A stretch of DNA of 64,000 nt. Origin: Salinimicrobium flavum. Its GTDB lineage: Bacteria > Bacteroidota > Bacteroidia > Flavobacteriales > Flavobacteriaceae. The stretch covers positions 682,001 through 746,000 of the forward strand of contig NZ_JBHULT010000006.1 of the NCBI RefSeq assembly GCF_042684505.1, written 5' to 3'. The notes beneath the pieces were generated by a model, which had not been told where the DNA came from, searched no databases, and was given only the letters and a program-made list of their open reading frames with translations. Positions 50,708-59,209 of this stretch are shown here, one piece after another (position 1 is the stretch's first letter; each line of letters starts with the position of its first letter). A program made the translations under genes and the position numbers.

Positions 50708-51283
50708 ATGAAAAAATTTACATTAATAATTGCAAGTGTTTTATTTATGCTGTCTTCATTTTCTGCTATTTCCCAGAATAAAGGAAAGGGTCAAAGCGAA
50801 AAGATGAAGGCGCGTAATGAAGTGGCTAAGGAGGAAAGAAAAGAGATCAAAGCCGACGCGAAATTGTATAGGGAAAGAGCCCGGGAAGAAGCTAAATGGC
50901 ACAGGGAACGTGAAAGGGAATTAGATAAGCTTGGAAGGGAAGAAAGAAAAGATGAGGCCCAAGTTTACCGCGAAATGGCCAAAGCAGATGCTGAATTTTA
51001 CAGGGAAAGAGCCAGGGAAGCAGCCGAAAGAGCGAGAGACATGCGTAGATCTTCCAATGAACTGGAGAGAGAACAGGCAAAAGCTGATGCTGAATACTAT
51101 AAAGCACGAGCTAAAGAAGCTGCAGAAAGAGAAAGAGAACTTAGGAAAGAGAAGGCCGAGTGGAACAGGGAACGTGCTAAGGAAGCCGCCGAATATCACC
51201 GTGAACGTGCCAAAGAAGCAGCAGAGCGCGAGAGAGAACTCCTGAAAAAGGAACGTGAGCTAAGACGCAAAGGAAGAAAATAA
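50708..51283 (+). CDS. Exported 11-residue-repeat helical protein
   Basis: 191 residues from ATG 50708 (MKKFTLIIASVLFMLSS, signal peptide to about residue 22). The mature protein is a charged single helix built of at least twelve back-to-back 11-residue units beginning near LYRERAREEAK, with aromatic or Leu at position 1, Arg/Lys-Glu-Arg at 3-5 and Ala at 9-10 (for example FYRERAREAAE, YYKARAKEAAE, WNRERAKEAAE, YHRERAKEAAE). This hendecad pattern favours a right-handed coiled coil or extended helix and resembles LEA-type protective proteins. No domain recognised; envelope location inferred. Confidence 0.75.
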   Translation: MKKFTLIIASVLFMLSSFSAISQNKGKGQSEKMKARNEVAKEERKEIKADAKLYRERAREEAKWHRERERELDKLGREERKDEAQVYREMAKADAEFYRERAREAAERARDMRRSSNELEREQAKADAEYYKARAKEAAERERELRKEKAEWNRERAKEAAEYHRERAKEAAERERELLKKERELRRKGRK

Positions 51284-51779
51284 AATGACCTGAGTAATCA
51301 GACTTGAAAAGAGATATAAGCCGGCAATTTGCCGGCTTTTTTTGTGTTGCAGTGATGGCACGGCACGGGATTTTGTGGGTGAACGGCCCGGATTACAAAT
51401 CCGCGCCAACGCCCGATTTTTTATATTTCCTTATAATTCTTTCTTTTCTCGCAGAGATCGCGAAGCTCTCGCAGAGGACGCTGAAGTTGTGGCCCGGATT
51501 TACAGATTATTCTCTGCGGTCTTTGCGCCTGCTTCTGCGGATTTTGCGTGAAAGATCCTCCAATTAACCTTTTTGGAATTTGGCCCACCTTCGCTCCTTC
51601 TTTGTAAAATACTACGAAGGATAAAAAAAGCTCCGGTGGGTAAAAATTTGGAATTTGGGATTTGGAATTTGGAATTTGTTTTGTGGTGCTTCCCTTCTTG
51701 ATAACTTTTGAAACTTTATGAGTTGCTTCCCACGCCTGATTTTTTAGATTTGAGGTTTTGAAAAATTCCGGGAAAGCCT
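51284..51779. repeat. Terminator and low-complexity repeats
   Basis: After a terminator (51318-51343) no gene is supported. The stretch holds CGCAGAG-type repeats (about 51450-51545), a GGCACGGCACGG segment, and GGAATTTG microrepeats (about 51650-51685) of the kind seen at 14.8 kb. Confidence 0.6.
51318..51343 (+). terminator. Terminator of the helical protein gene
   Basis: AAGCCGGCA pairs with TGCCGGCTT around a 4-base loop, followed by a run of five T, 35 bases after the stop codon at 51283. Confidence 0.85.
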
Positions 51780-52136
51780 ATGAGCGCATTTGTGATAAGT
51801 AAACGAGATAATGGGAATTATAAATTCACCTTTGCCTCACGAAGAGGGAAGACCCTCTTCACCAGCATTGCCTGCAGGGAGAAATCAGACTGCGAGAAGA
51901 TCATAGAGACCATCCAGAACGATCTGGACTCTTTTACTTTTCGAAAGGCCAGGACAGGCTCGGGAAAGCATTTCTTCAGGATCACCCGCGGCGGACTCGT
52001 GCTTGCCACAAGCCGTAAATTCTCTACAGAGCTTATGCTTCAAAAAGGCATTGACCAGTTCCTCAAATATGTTCCCGAGGCAGAAACACTTGATTTCTCC
52101 CTTAGTGAAGATGTTTTTGCTGAAGTGGAGGAATGA
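51780..52136 (+). CDS. YegP/DUF1508 family protein
   Basis: 118 residues with two DUF1508 repeats: FVISKRDNGNYKFTFASRRGKTLFTSIACREKSDCEKIIETIQNDL and FRKARTGSGKHFFRITRGGLVLATSRKFSTELMLQKGIDQFLKYV. The small beta-sheet fold (YegP) is well known structurally but without known function. It has a normal ATG start. Nothing around it suggests a pathway; upstream is repeat DNA, downstream a short gap and a convergent membrane protein. Confidence 0.9.
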   Translation: MSAFVISKRDNGNYKFTFASRRGKTLFTSIACREKSDCEKIIETIQNDLDSFTFRKARTGSGKHFFRITRGGLVLATSRKFSTELMLQKGIDQFLKYVPEAETLDFSLSEDVFAEVEE

Positions 52137-52298
52137 TCAATTAACAATGATCAATTAGCAAGTAACAAATAAGTGAACAGGGATTATGAATGCAGCTGAA
52201 TTGGAGTGGAAGAACTTGGGTTTTATTAAGTATTATATCTCAGATCAATGTTAAGGCAAATCTTCCGTAAATGGCTTTTTTCCATTTTAGCGGTATAT

Positions 52299-52775
52299 TT
52301 AGGCAGCGGGGAGCTCTAATATTTTCGAGAATAACGCCTTATATTCCTGAACCTGCTTATTAAACTCCTTCTGTAAATGGAGACCAACTAAAACTCCTGT
52401 TGCTAATAAAATTCCTCCCACTATGAAAATATAGGAATTGTTATTGTATTCCAAAACCATCCCGGCTAACAAACCAACCCCCAAAAAAATATGTCCATAT
52501 AACAGCAATTTAGATAAAGGGTGTAGCTTAAAAGAAATGTCTACGCTGGTGTTATTTTCAGAATTTTCTTTATATATTTTTCCGTTTACAATTAGATTAT
52601 TTTGGCTATTTATTTCAAATGCAAGTAGCATCCGTTTTCGTAATTTAAATTTCACCAGGTCTTTTTTATTAGAATCTATTTTAAAGACAAATCTGTTAGT
52701 TCGTCCAAGTGAAGAATCTAATTTTCTGCTGATCTCATTAGGATCACTTTGTACATTAAAATTCCATGCTTTCAT
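52299..52775 (-). CDS. Two-helix membrane protein, unknown
   Basis: 158 residues; two hydrophobic segments at about 91-108 (LLLYGHIFLGVGLLAGMVL) and 113-130 (SYIFIVGGILLATGVLVGL). The N-terminal 85 residues are soluble and beta-rich with SNKKDLVKFKLRKRMLLAF. C-terminal tail basic. No family recognised; this could be a cytoplasm-facing sensor. Locally A+T-rich relative to neighbours. The start ATG at 52775 is the only good one. Confidence 0.65.
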   Translation of the reverse strand: MKAWNFNVQSDPNEISRKLDSSLGRTNRFVFKIDSNKKDLVKFKLRKRMLLAFEINSQNNLIVNGKIYKENSENNTSVDISFKLHPLSKLLLYGHIFLGVGLLAGMVLEYNNNSYIFIVGGILLATGVLVGLHLQKEFNKQVQEYKALFSKILELPAA

Positions 52776-52863
52776 TTTAACTTTATTAGAAATTTTGCCA
52801 GGGTCTTGTATAAACAGCGCGAGCTGTGAGCTTTGCTAAGGATAAAAAAGCTCTAATGAAGAG

Positions 52864-52882
52864 CTTAAAAATGTCATTTAAG
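52864..52882. repeat. CAAAAATG-type palindrome variant
   Basis: CTTAAAAATGTCATTTAAG, followed by AGAGGT as in the other members. 24 bases beyond the end of the minus-strand lipoprotein gene, so possibly its terminator. Confidence 0.5.
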
Positions 52883-52905
52883 AGAGGTGCTTCCTGAATT
52901 GTTCT

Positions 52906-53436
52906 TTATTCCTTATTGGTTATATAGTATTGGACATTTACCAATTCATAGGACTCGATTATCACGATATCCCGGGATTCCTGCTGGTCATAAGTCAATA
53001 TGCAACTAGAGTTGGCAGCAATTTCATAACAGGGAATTGAAGCGTTTTTAGAAAAACTGCTGGTTGTTTGGAGCCCATCTACATCAACAGTGAGAACAGG
53101 TACTCCAGAAACAGGATAATCGTTAGGATTGTTTAGTTTGATTTCAAACTGCAGCCTGGATGTATTGTTTCCTGTGTCTGGTGTAAATTCGAACTTCAAA
53201 ACCTCATAGGAAAAATCATCTAACCCGGGTGGTTCAATTAATTTAGACTCTGTTGGTTCAGGAGTATCGCAGGAAACTTCCTGGCTAATGTCATAACTAT
53301 AAGATTGATTGTTGACATAGTAATATTGAGGAATAGTAATTGTTTTCATGCATTCCTCATCTGTATCATTCGAAGAGCATCCTAACAATAAAACTGCAGT
53401 TAAAAATAATACAGGAAATTTCAATCTTTTATTCAT
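52906..53436 (-). CDS. Lipoprotein of unknown function
   Basis: 176 residues. MNKRLKFPVLFLTAVLLLGC is a lipoprotein signal with lipobox LLGC (Cys20). The mature part has beta-type segments and ends VQYYITNKE; FEIKLNNPNDYPVSGVPVLTVDVDGLQTTSSFSKNA and the Cys pair (EIAANSSCILTYD) suggest an extracellular beta-sandwich. Alternative start three codons earlier (MIEMNKR, 53445). No domain recognised. Downstream lies the palindrome at 52864. Confidence 0.75.
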   Translation of the reverse strand: MNKRLKFPVLFLTAVLLLGCSSNDTDEECMKTITIPQYYYVNNQSYSYDISQEVSCDTPEPTESKLIEPPGLDDFSYEVLKFEFTPDTGNNTSRLQFEIKLNNPNDYPVSGVPVLTVDVDGLQTTSSFSKNASIPCYEIAANSSCILTYDQQESRDIVIIESYELVNVQYYITNKE

Positions 53437-53445
53437 TTCTATCAT

Positions 53446-53864
53446 GTGTTTATTAACTCCACGGGAGTATATATAAAGTTTCTATTCAAAATCTGGATCC
53501 AAAATAGACAAACAGGTTCAAAACCAAACCGGTTGATCAATCGTTACATATATTCATCAATAACCTGGCGGCAGTTGAGGCTTATTTCGTTGTAGGGAGA
53601 TAGTAAAATTAACAAATATTTAGTATTCATAGCATCTTTTTCGTTCAATGGTTGAAATTTATTTGGGCGATTTTTTCCAAAGCTTCACAGCTTTCAGCAG
53701 CGAATTCCTGCTGAAATTTTCCCTGCTCTGCCGCTTCACAATCTTTTTAAATAAGAGGTCAAAAAATTGACTTTCAGGCTATTAATAGTTAAATTATGGC
53801 TAATTCTAATTCGCTGATCCTTAGGGAAAGTAGATATTGAATGTTTAACTAAAAAATAAAGATT
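53446..53864. other. 419-base gap, no gene
   Basis: Between the divergent lipoprotein and osmC genes. Nothing coding is supported. No clear -33/-7 pair for the osmC gene was found. Confidence 0.5.
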
Positions 53865-54425
53865 ATGGAAAATGTAGCGAATAAGAAGAATGGTGTAAAT
53901 GTCGATCAGCTGGTCGACACGATCGAGGCGGTAAAAAATGATCCTGAAGTGGCCGATTTTCGGTTCAGGGCGAAGACAGAATGGTTGGGCGGCGGACACA
54001 GCCGTACTACCTTTAAAAATTTTTACGGGGCAAAGCAGGAGGATAGCTCCCGCAGCAAGCCCATTGTAATGGAGGGTGATGAGCCTCCCGTACTTTTAGG
54101 GAATAACTGGGGCGCCAACGCGGTAGAAGCCGTGCTTCATGCTCTGGGTTCCTGCCTTAGCGTAGGCTTTGTCTACAATGCGGCAGCCCGTGACATCAGC
54201 GTGAAATCCCTTGAATTTGAACTTGAGGGAAAAATGGACCTGCACGCCTTTTTGGGGCTTTCTGAAAAAAGTCGGCCCGGTTACGAACACATAAGTGTGA
54301 AGTACAGGGTAGAGGCTAATGCCCCCAAAGAAGAGCTGAAAGAACTATGTGATTATGTACAGAAAACTTCCCCGGTCCTGGATATGCTGCGCAATCCGGT
54401 GAAGGTGGATGTGGAAATGATATGA
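53865..54425 (+). CDS. OsmC family protein
   Basis: 186 residues, an OsmC/Ohr-type thiol peroxidase fold. The peroxidatic Cys is Cys97 in LHALGSCLSVGFVYNAAARDI and the second Cys is Cys162 (ELCDYVQKTSPV), the standard pair; conserved Arg lies in WLGGGHSRTTF. Members reduce organic hydroperoxides with lipoyl or bacillithiol/thiol partners. Substrate preference unknown. A terminator follows (54460-54480). Single gene. Confidence 0.93.
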   Translation: MENVANKKNGVNVDQLVDTIEAVKNDPEVADFRFRAKTEWLGGGHSRTTFKNFYGAKQEDSSRSKPIVMEGDEPPVLLGNNWGANAVEAVLHALGSCLSVGFVYNAAARDISVKSLEFELEGKMDLHAFLGLSEKSRPGYEHISVKYRVEANAPKEELKELCDYVQKTSPVLDMLRNPVKVDVEMI

Positions 54426-54459
54426 GCTTGAACTTTACTTAAGGGTCAGTGATCAGGAG

Positions 54460-54480
54460 GGCGGGATTTTCCGCCTTTTT
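54460..54480 (+). terminator. Terminator of osmC gene
   Basis: GGCGG / CCGCC stem with a 6-base loop and five T. Confidence 0.75.
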
Positions 54481-54632
54481 GAATGGGCAATTGGACCCCT
54501 AAATAATAAATTCGTTCTATAAAGAGAGATGAAAGTTCGCCGGGGGAAGCCTTGGCCGGGATGCTATTCTTACTAATAAAACGGTCTTATAGCCTTCGGA
54601 AAAATGAGAGTCCTAAAGGCCAAAGAAGATTC

Positions 54633-55454
54633 TTAGCTGTTCTTCTCCCGGCTGCCCCATTCGGCCCAGGAACCGTCATAAACCGATTTCTTTTGGTCAA
54701 GGACCAGTTCGCTGGCCAGTAACAGGATGCAGGCCGTTATTCCCGAGCCACAACTAAAGACCAGTTCCTTTGACGGGTCATTTACTTCTTTAAAAACAGC
54801 TCTCAGCTCCTCTTTTTCTTTGAATTTTCTATTATCAAGGACTTCTTCGAAAGGAATATTGACCGAACCCGGAATATTCCCGCTTCTCACTCCTGCCCGG
54901 GGTTCGGGAACAGTCCCGATAAATCTTTCCCGGCTTCTGGCGTCGATGATTAGCGCCTCTTTTGCGGTGAGGTTTTGCTTTACAAAATCCAGGTCCGAAA
55001 CCAGTTCCGGCTTGAAACGCGCAGTAAAATTGCCAGACTTCTTTGCCGTATCATGTGCTGTTTGTGTGGGATATCCCGACTTTACCCATGCCGAAAGTCC
55101 ACCGTCAAGGACAGCGATCCTATCGTGCCCCATGGCCCTGAACATCCACCATACCCGGGGACTAGTGTAAATTCCAAGATTATCATAGACCACGATCTCA
55201 CTGGAATTGTCAAGCCCCAGTTTTCTGCAGTTCTTCCCGAACTGTTCGGGAGACGGAAGCGTGTGAGGAAGACCGGAGGTGAGGTCACTAAAATCGGTAT
55301 CAATATCGAAATACCTCGCGTTCTTAATAACCGTGTTCCCAAATTCAGGTTTGAGCCCCGACACGTTGGACTGCGGACTGCAATCCAGAATGATGAGATT
55401 GGGATCATCTAACCTCCGGTTCAATTGTGCAGCGCTTATTATTGGGCTTTTCAT
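54633..55454 (-). CDS. sseA: Sulfurtransferase, two rhodanese domains
   Basis: 273 residues, SseA/3-mercaptopyruvate sulfurtransferase type. Rhodanese domain 1 (about 1-130) with RYFDIDTDFSD and IYTSPRVWWMFRAMGH, and domain 2 with the catalytic Cys235 in VFSCGSGITACI, the CGSG(V/I)TA loop of mercaptopyruvate sulfurtransferases. It moves sulfane sulfur to cyanide or thiols. Stop and start are normal; upstream, the cytochrome c lipoprotein gene is read in the same direction after a gap of 56 bases. Confidence 0.93.
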   Translation of the reverse strand: MKSPIISAAQLNRRLDDPNLIILDCSPQSNVSGLKPEFGNTVIKNARYFDIDTDFSDLTSGLPHTLPSPEQFGKNCRKLGLDNSSEIVVYDNLGIYTSPRVWWMFRAMGHDRIAVLDGGLSAWVKSGYPTQTAHDTAKKSGNFTARFKPELVSDLDFVKQNLTAKEALIIDARSRERFIGTVPEPRAGVRSGNIPGSVNIPFEEVLDNRKFKEKEELRAVFKEVNDPSKELVFSCGSGITACILLLASELVLDQKKSVYDGSWAEWGSREKNS

Positions 55455-55510
55455 AGGAAAAAGTTTTTAATATTGAGGAGGGGCTTTTTGTTGTTGATCA
55501 AAACCAGGAT

Positions 55511-56332
55511 TTAAGAGGTTTTAAAATAGGTGTGGAAGTCTTCAAACCGGATTTTTAATTCCGTAAGCTGTTTTTCTGCTTCAACTATTGACTTTGCAGC
55601 GATAAGGCCGTGCATGTTGGTTTCTATGCCATTGAAGAAAATATGTATCTGGTCGAATAATTTCCCATTATAGGAATCGTCCAGGAGGATGACCTTGGCA
55701 TCATCAAAGATCTCTTTTCCCAGTTGGTTGTAATCGGAAAGCTCGTTCGAATTAAAGCTGTTTATCTTCTCAATAGCTGCGTTCATGCGGTCCATAGTTT
55801 CTTTTTTCAGGACCCATTTGCTGCCATTGTTCAACTCCAGCTCTCCAACCGGATTTTGCCTCGCCATTGCCGGGGCAGTACCAAAATCGTGTTCATAGAG
55901 GGTTTCTGCTATTAAACGGAGTTCGTTATCCTCATAAAGTAATTTAGGCATTAGGTTGAATTTCTTTACCGCTCCCGGCATCAAGGTTGTTTCCAGGGAA
56001 GGATCCTGGATGAAAGAGACCATGGCATTTATAAACTCCTCTTTATCCGGATAGGTGGGTTTATAATGCTCCTGCACCTGTACCATGGGTGGGGCGATCA
56101 TCTGTGCTTTTTTTGAAGGATCGGGTTTTGCGAGATGACAGATAAAGCACTTTTGAGTCATTAGTTCGTAGCCCCGTGTTTCGGGCGGAGTATTTTGTGC
56201 AACTTCCGTGTACCGGGAATTACTGGTTTGCAGGGAATCTGTGGTCTTTTGATCCTGTTTGTTCTCTTTTTGGCTCGTATTGCAACCTGCCAGGCTAATA
56301 AGCAATACCACCAGGAATAGGCTTGTTCTCAT
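55511..56332 (-). CDS. Cytochrome c-type lipoprotein
   Basis: 273 residues from ATG 56332: MRTSLFLVVLLISLAGC is a lipoprotein signal (Cys17). The heme-binding motif CFICH (residues 62-66, CxxCH) and a following basic/proline region with MIAPPMVQVQEHY and LMPGAVKKFNLMPKLLY, where Met may be the axial ligand, indicate a c-type heme. The rest (about 130-270) is helical and without a name. An earlier in-frame ATG at 56416 adds a non-signal segment and is rejected. Periplasmic or outer-leaflet electron-transfer role inferred. Confidence 0.85.
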   Translation of the reverse strand: MRTSLFLVVLLISLAGCNTSQKENKQDQKTTDSLQTSNSRYTEVAQNTPPETRGYELMTQKCFICHLAKPDPSKKAQMIAPPMVQVQEHYKPTYPDKEEFINAMVSFIQDPSLETTLMPGAVKKFNLMPKLLYEDNELRLIAETLYEHDFGTAPAMARQNPVGELELNNGSKWVLKKETMDRMNAAIEKINSFNSNELSDYNQLGKEIFDDAKVILLDDSYNGKLFDQIHIFFNGIETNMHGLIAAKSIVEAEKQLTELKIRFEDFHTYFKTS

Positions 56333-56543
56333 TGATGTAAAATTTGTCACAGGGACTGTTAGGGGGATAGGAAAGTATTTACCGCGATCTCTCATTCGCA
56401 AGTGAGGTAATAACAATTAAATTTTTCCGCAGAAAATGAAGAAGCGCGGCCTCGTAAAGTTACGGCAAATTCCTACAAGCTGGTGATGAAAAATCAGGAA
56501 AAAAACAGCCCCTGTAAAGGGTTTTGAGGAACCGGGAGAGACC

Positions 56544-57779
56544 CTAAGAATTATTAAATTCGATGATCGTAGATCTATCTTCCTTTTTCACCAGGTATAT
56601 TACGTAGATGAGGAGACCACAGGAAATAAGGGAAAGCAGGATCATTACGTTCCAGGTAAGGGTATATCCAAATTTGTCGATCAACTGCATTCCTGAATTA
56701 TGTCCAAAAATATGTCCTATCGAGAACCCTATGCTATATAATGCCATGTAAGCACCCTGTTTTCCGCCTTCGGCTCGTTTGAGGGCGAAGCTGTTGGAAA
56801 AAGGGAAAGCGATCATTTCCCCTACCGTCAAAAAGATCATCCCCACCACGACGATCCCAATCCATCCAAACAGGTTGATAAGCAGAAAACTTATGGCTAC
56901 AAGAACGGTTCCCGTGATCACATGAAATAAAGGGGAGCGAATCTTCGATTCCAGGTATTTGATGAGGGGCATCTCAAAAAGGAATATCAGGAACCCGTTC
57001 ATTCCCAACAGCATTCCTATTTCGAATTCGGTTAGAAAATGTACCCGCGCGTAATACAGCGGCATGGTCGAAAAATACTGAAGGAAAACAAAGCCGAATA
57101 ACATCATGGCACCTATAAAGATCAGGTAGGGTTTGTCTTTCATGGCGGACTTCGGAATGCTTATGAACTCTTTTGGATTTTCCACAGCTTTCTTTGGGTG
57201 GAGCAGTTTAAGCAAAAGCACCCCGGCCAGCATACAGGTGATCCCATCTACCCAGAACAGTCCGCTGTAACCGGCACCTGCAATGATCAATCCGCCCACG
57301 GCCGGACCTGCGGAAAAACTAAGATTGATGGCCAGTCTTATGAGGGTAACAGAGCGGGTCCTGTTTTGCGGTTTGCTGTAGGCGTTGATAGCCACAAAAA
57401 CTGCCGGCCTAAAGGCATCGGCCACCAGCATCACTATGAAGATCCCGGCACAGATCCCCCAGAAAGAAACGGGGAACTGTAAAAGGATAAAGAGTACGCC
57501 CGAAAGGAGCAGGCTTAAAGCCATGGTCTTATAATGGCCTATCCTGTCCACCAGTTTCCCGCCCAGCCATGCGCCGGCAACAGATCCCAACCCAAAGAAA
57601 GTGAGGATCCAACCTACTTCGTCAAGAGAGAAGCCCCTGTTTTTGGTCAAATAAAGCGAAAGAAAGGGGATCACCATGGTCCCCGCCCTGTTGATGAAGG
57701 TGATGAACGCCAGGAGCCATACCTCCCGCCTCAGGTCACTGAAGGAACCTACATAAGCCCGAAATACCCGCTGTAGCAT
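56544..57779 (-). CDS. MFS transporter
   Basis: 411 residues, twelve helices. N-terminal LREVWLLAFITFINRAGTMVIPFLSLYLTKNRGF is typical of multidrug-type MFS; the loop 2-3 motif is GAWLGGKLVDRIGHYKTMAL. Second half starts near KPYLIFIGAMMLFGFVFLQYF. The substrate cannot be called; similarity to YttB/EmrD-like drug exporters is only by pattern. It is followed upstream by a hairpin (57859-57882) that ends the neighbouring small gene. Confidence 0.92.
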   Translation of the reverse strand: MLQRVFRAYVGSFSDLRREVWLLAFITFINRAGTMVIPFLSLYLTKNRGFSLDEVGWILTFFGLGSVAGAWLGGKLVDRIGHYKTMALSLLLSGVLFILLQFPVSFWGICAGIFIVMLVADAFRPAVFVAINAYSKPQNRTRSVTLIRLAINLSFSAGPAVGGLIIAGAGYSGLFWVDGITCMLAGVLLLKLLHPKKAVENPKEFISIPKSAMKDKPYLIFIGAMMLFGFVFLQYFSTMPLYYARVHFLTEFEIGMLLGMNGFLIFLFEMPLIKYLESKIRSPLFHVITGTVLVAISFLLINLFGWIGIVVVGMIFLTVGEMIAFPFSNSFALKRAEGGKQGAYMALYSIGFSIGHIFGHNSGMQLIDKFGYTLTWNVMILLSLISCGLLIYVIYLVKKEDRSTIIEFNNS

Positions 57780-57850
57780 TGTTCAAATTGAAGGGCTGAA
57801 ATTAATTTAAAAAAGGTAAATTTTAAGTAAGGAGTAAACTAATTATTGAT

Positions 57851-57882
57851 CAATAAAAAAGCCCCTTCAAGAGAAGCGGCTT
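57851..57882 (-). terminator. Terminator of the 57910 gene
   Basis: Stem AAGCC.CTTC / GAAG.GGCTT (57859-57868 with 57873-57882, one mismatch) followed on the minus strand by TTTTTT. Related hairpin text is at 59017-59043. Confidence 0.65.
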
Positions 57883-57909
57883 CAAAAAAATGGCTTTTTC
57901 CCCCGAGCT

Positions 57910-58131
57910 TTAAAAAGTCAGGACATTGGCCCATTTTAAAAGGAACATTACTAAAAACGTCACCCCGGTAGCGGAGAAAATGGCTCCCTGCCAAAAATAA
58001 AGCCTGGAATACCATTGTTTATACACCTTTTCACCTATCGCTTTTTTGCTATAGGATCGCATGATCCACCAGTAAATAAAAATACTTATTACAAAAACCG
58101 ATATTGCTGTTATGGCTGAAATTGCGGGCAT
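57910..58131 (-). CDS. Two-helix membrane protein, unknown
   Basis: 73 residues with two hydrophobic helices (about 3-23, AISAITAISVFVISIFIYWWI; and 45-67, LYFWQGAIFSATGVTFLVMFLL) and a positively charged loop between (RSYSKKAIGEKVYKQWYSR). Too small for a named family. The terminator downstream and a repeat-derived leader upstream (58170-58295) support it as a gene. Function unknown. Confidence 0.65.
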   Translation of the reverse strand: MPAISAITAISVFVISIFIYWWIMRSYSKKAIGEKVYKQWYSRLYFWQGAIFSATGVTFLVMFLLKWANVLTF

Positions 58132-58169
58132 GTGGATTTTTTTAGTTGGTATATTTGCAGGTTCCTTTC

Positions 58170-58295
58170 AACGTTCCCGGTTAACGCAATGCGGAGGAGG
58201 GGACACGAATTCATCTTTTAACTGCTCTTTTTAAAGGTATTCAAAAATGTCATATTTAAATGGTCGGTTGGAATTTACTCATTTACCAATGCAGG
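58170..58295. repeat. Cassette-type repeat, copy A
   Basis: About 100 bp align with 62157-62282: TCCCGGTTAAC, GGGGA.ACGAA, TCTTTTAA, TTTTAAAGGTA and TCAAAA.TG..AT in the same order. It lies upstream of the minus-strand gene at 57910 and contains one palindrome of the CAAAAATG type. Confidence 0.7.
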
Positions 58296-58305
58296 CAACA
58301 GCTTT

Positions 58306-58896
58306 TTATTCCAATGCACAGTTATTATTATAGAATTCGACCATTTTTTCCAATCCATCTCTAAATCGGAGTTTTTTGTTTTCAATTTGTTCAAGAAGCT
58401 TTGGGCAATCTGAAAAATAATTTTTAACCTTACTTGTATAATCACTAAATACAGGGTCATAAATACCTATTTCAGTCAATTTTTCTTCATCACTTTTTTT
58501 CAAATAATTGGTTACCGTAGTCACTGGGAATGAAAATCCACCGGCAACTGCTGCATTACCAGTTGCCACAATAGCATATAACTCTAAAGGTCCACCTACC
58601 ATAAGTTCCTCAACACGAATGAACTTATCACTATTATTAGTTTGGAAAAATTTAAATGTTTTCCATTCCTTACCTGAAAATTTTTGTTGGATAAAATCAA
58701 TTGCTGAATATTCAATGTAATATGGTTTTTCAGCTGAACCGGATCTGAATTTAAATCCTTTATTTTTGGTTTTTCCCATACCGGTTAAAGTGTCTCCGGA
58801 ATGTAAAACAATTTCTGTAGCCCTATAAGGTTCGCCAAATTGAGAATATGAAAAATTAGCTGTGGCTAAAAAAAGAAAAAGTAATGTAAATTTCAT
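58306..58896 (-). CDS. Exported protein of unknown function
   Basis: 196 residues. Signal peptide MKFTLLFLFLATANFSYSQF (cleavage near residue 19). The mature part looks like a small beta-rich receptor-type domain: GEPYRATEIVLHSGDTLTGMGKTKNKGFKFRSGSAEKPYYIEYSAIDFIQQKFSGKEWKTFKFF, then helical C-terminus. No family recognised. The stop codon lies 11 bases after the cassette-type repeat, and it stands alone. Locally A+T-rich. Confidence 0.7.
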   Translation of the reverse strand: MKFTLLFLFLATANFSYSQFGEPYRATEIVLHSGDTLTGMGKTKNKGFKFRSGSAEKPYYIEYSAIDFIQQKFSGKEWKTFKFFQTNNSDKFIRVEELMVGGPLELYAIVATGNAAVAGGFSFPVTTVTNYLKKSDEEKLTEIGIYDPVFSDYTSKVKNYFSDCPKLLEQIENKKLRFRDGLEKMVEFYNNNCALE

Positions 58897-59209
58897 TTTA
58901 GAGGATATTTAGTTATAATTATTGCCGACGAGTCTGCAACAACGGTAGGGAGAGCAGCAGAATCTTCCTGCTAATATAATGTTAATTTCCTACAAGCCTT
59001 GCGGAAGGTTATGACAAAGCCCTTCAAAAGATGCGGCTTCAAAATCTCATTTTTGGAAGCTTTTTCGGGTTCAGGTTTTTTGAAGCAAGCTGTGCTTTAG
59101 CAGAATGCTTTCAAGCTTCAAGAGATCTTCTTCAGCGACCTGAGAATTATGGTAAGACAGCCGGTGAAAATGTCCACCCGGTATCCCTGATTTGGCATAT
59201 CCTACTGAG
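58897..59209. other. Gap between 58896 and 59210, no gene
   Basis: Nothing coding supported; the 60-codon open frame at 59031 on the plus strand lacks support. Contains the hairpin text at 59017-59043 (AAGCCCTTC...GCGGCTTC) like that at 57859. Confidence 0.5.
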
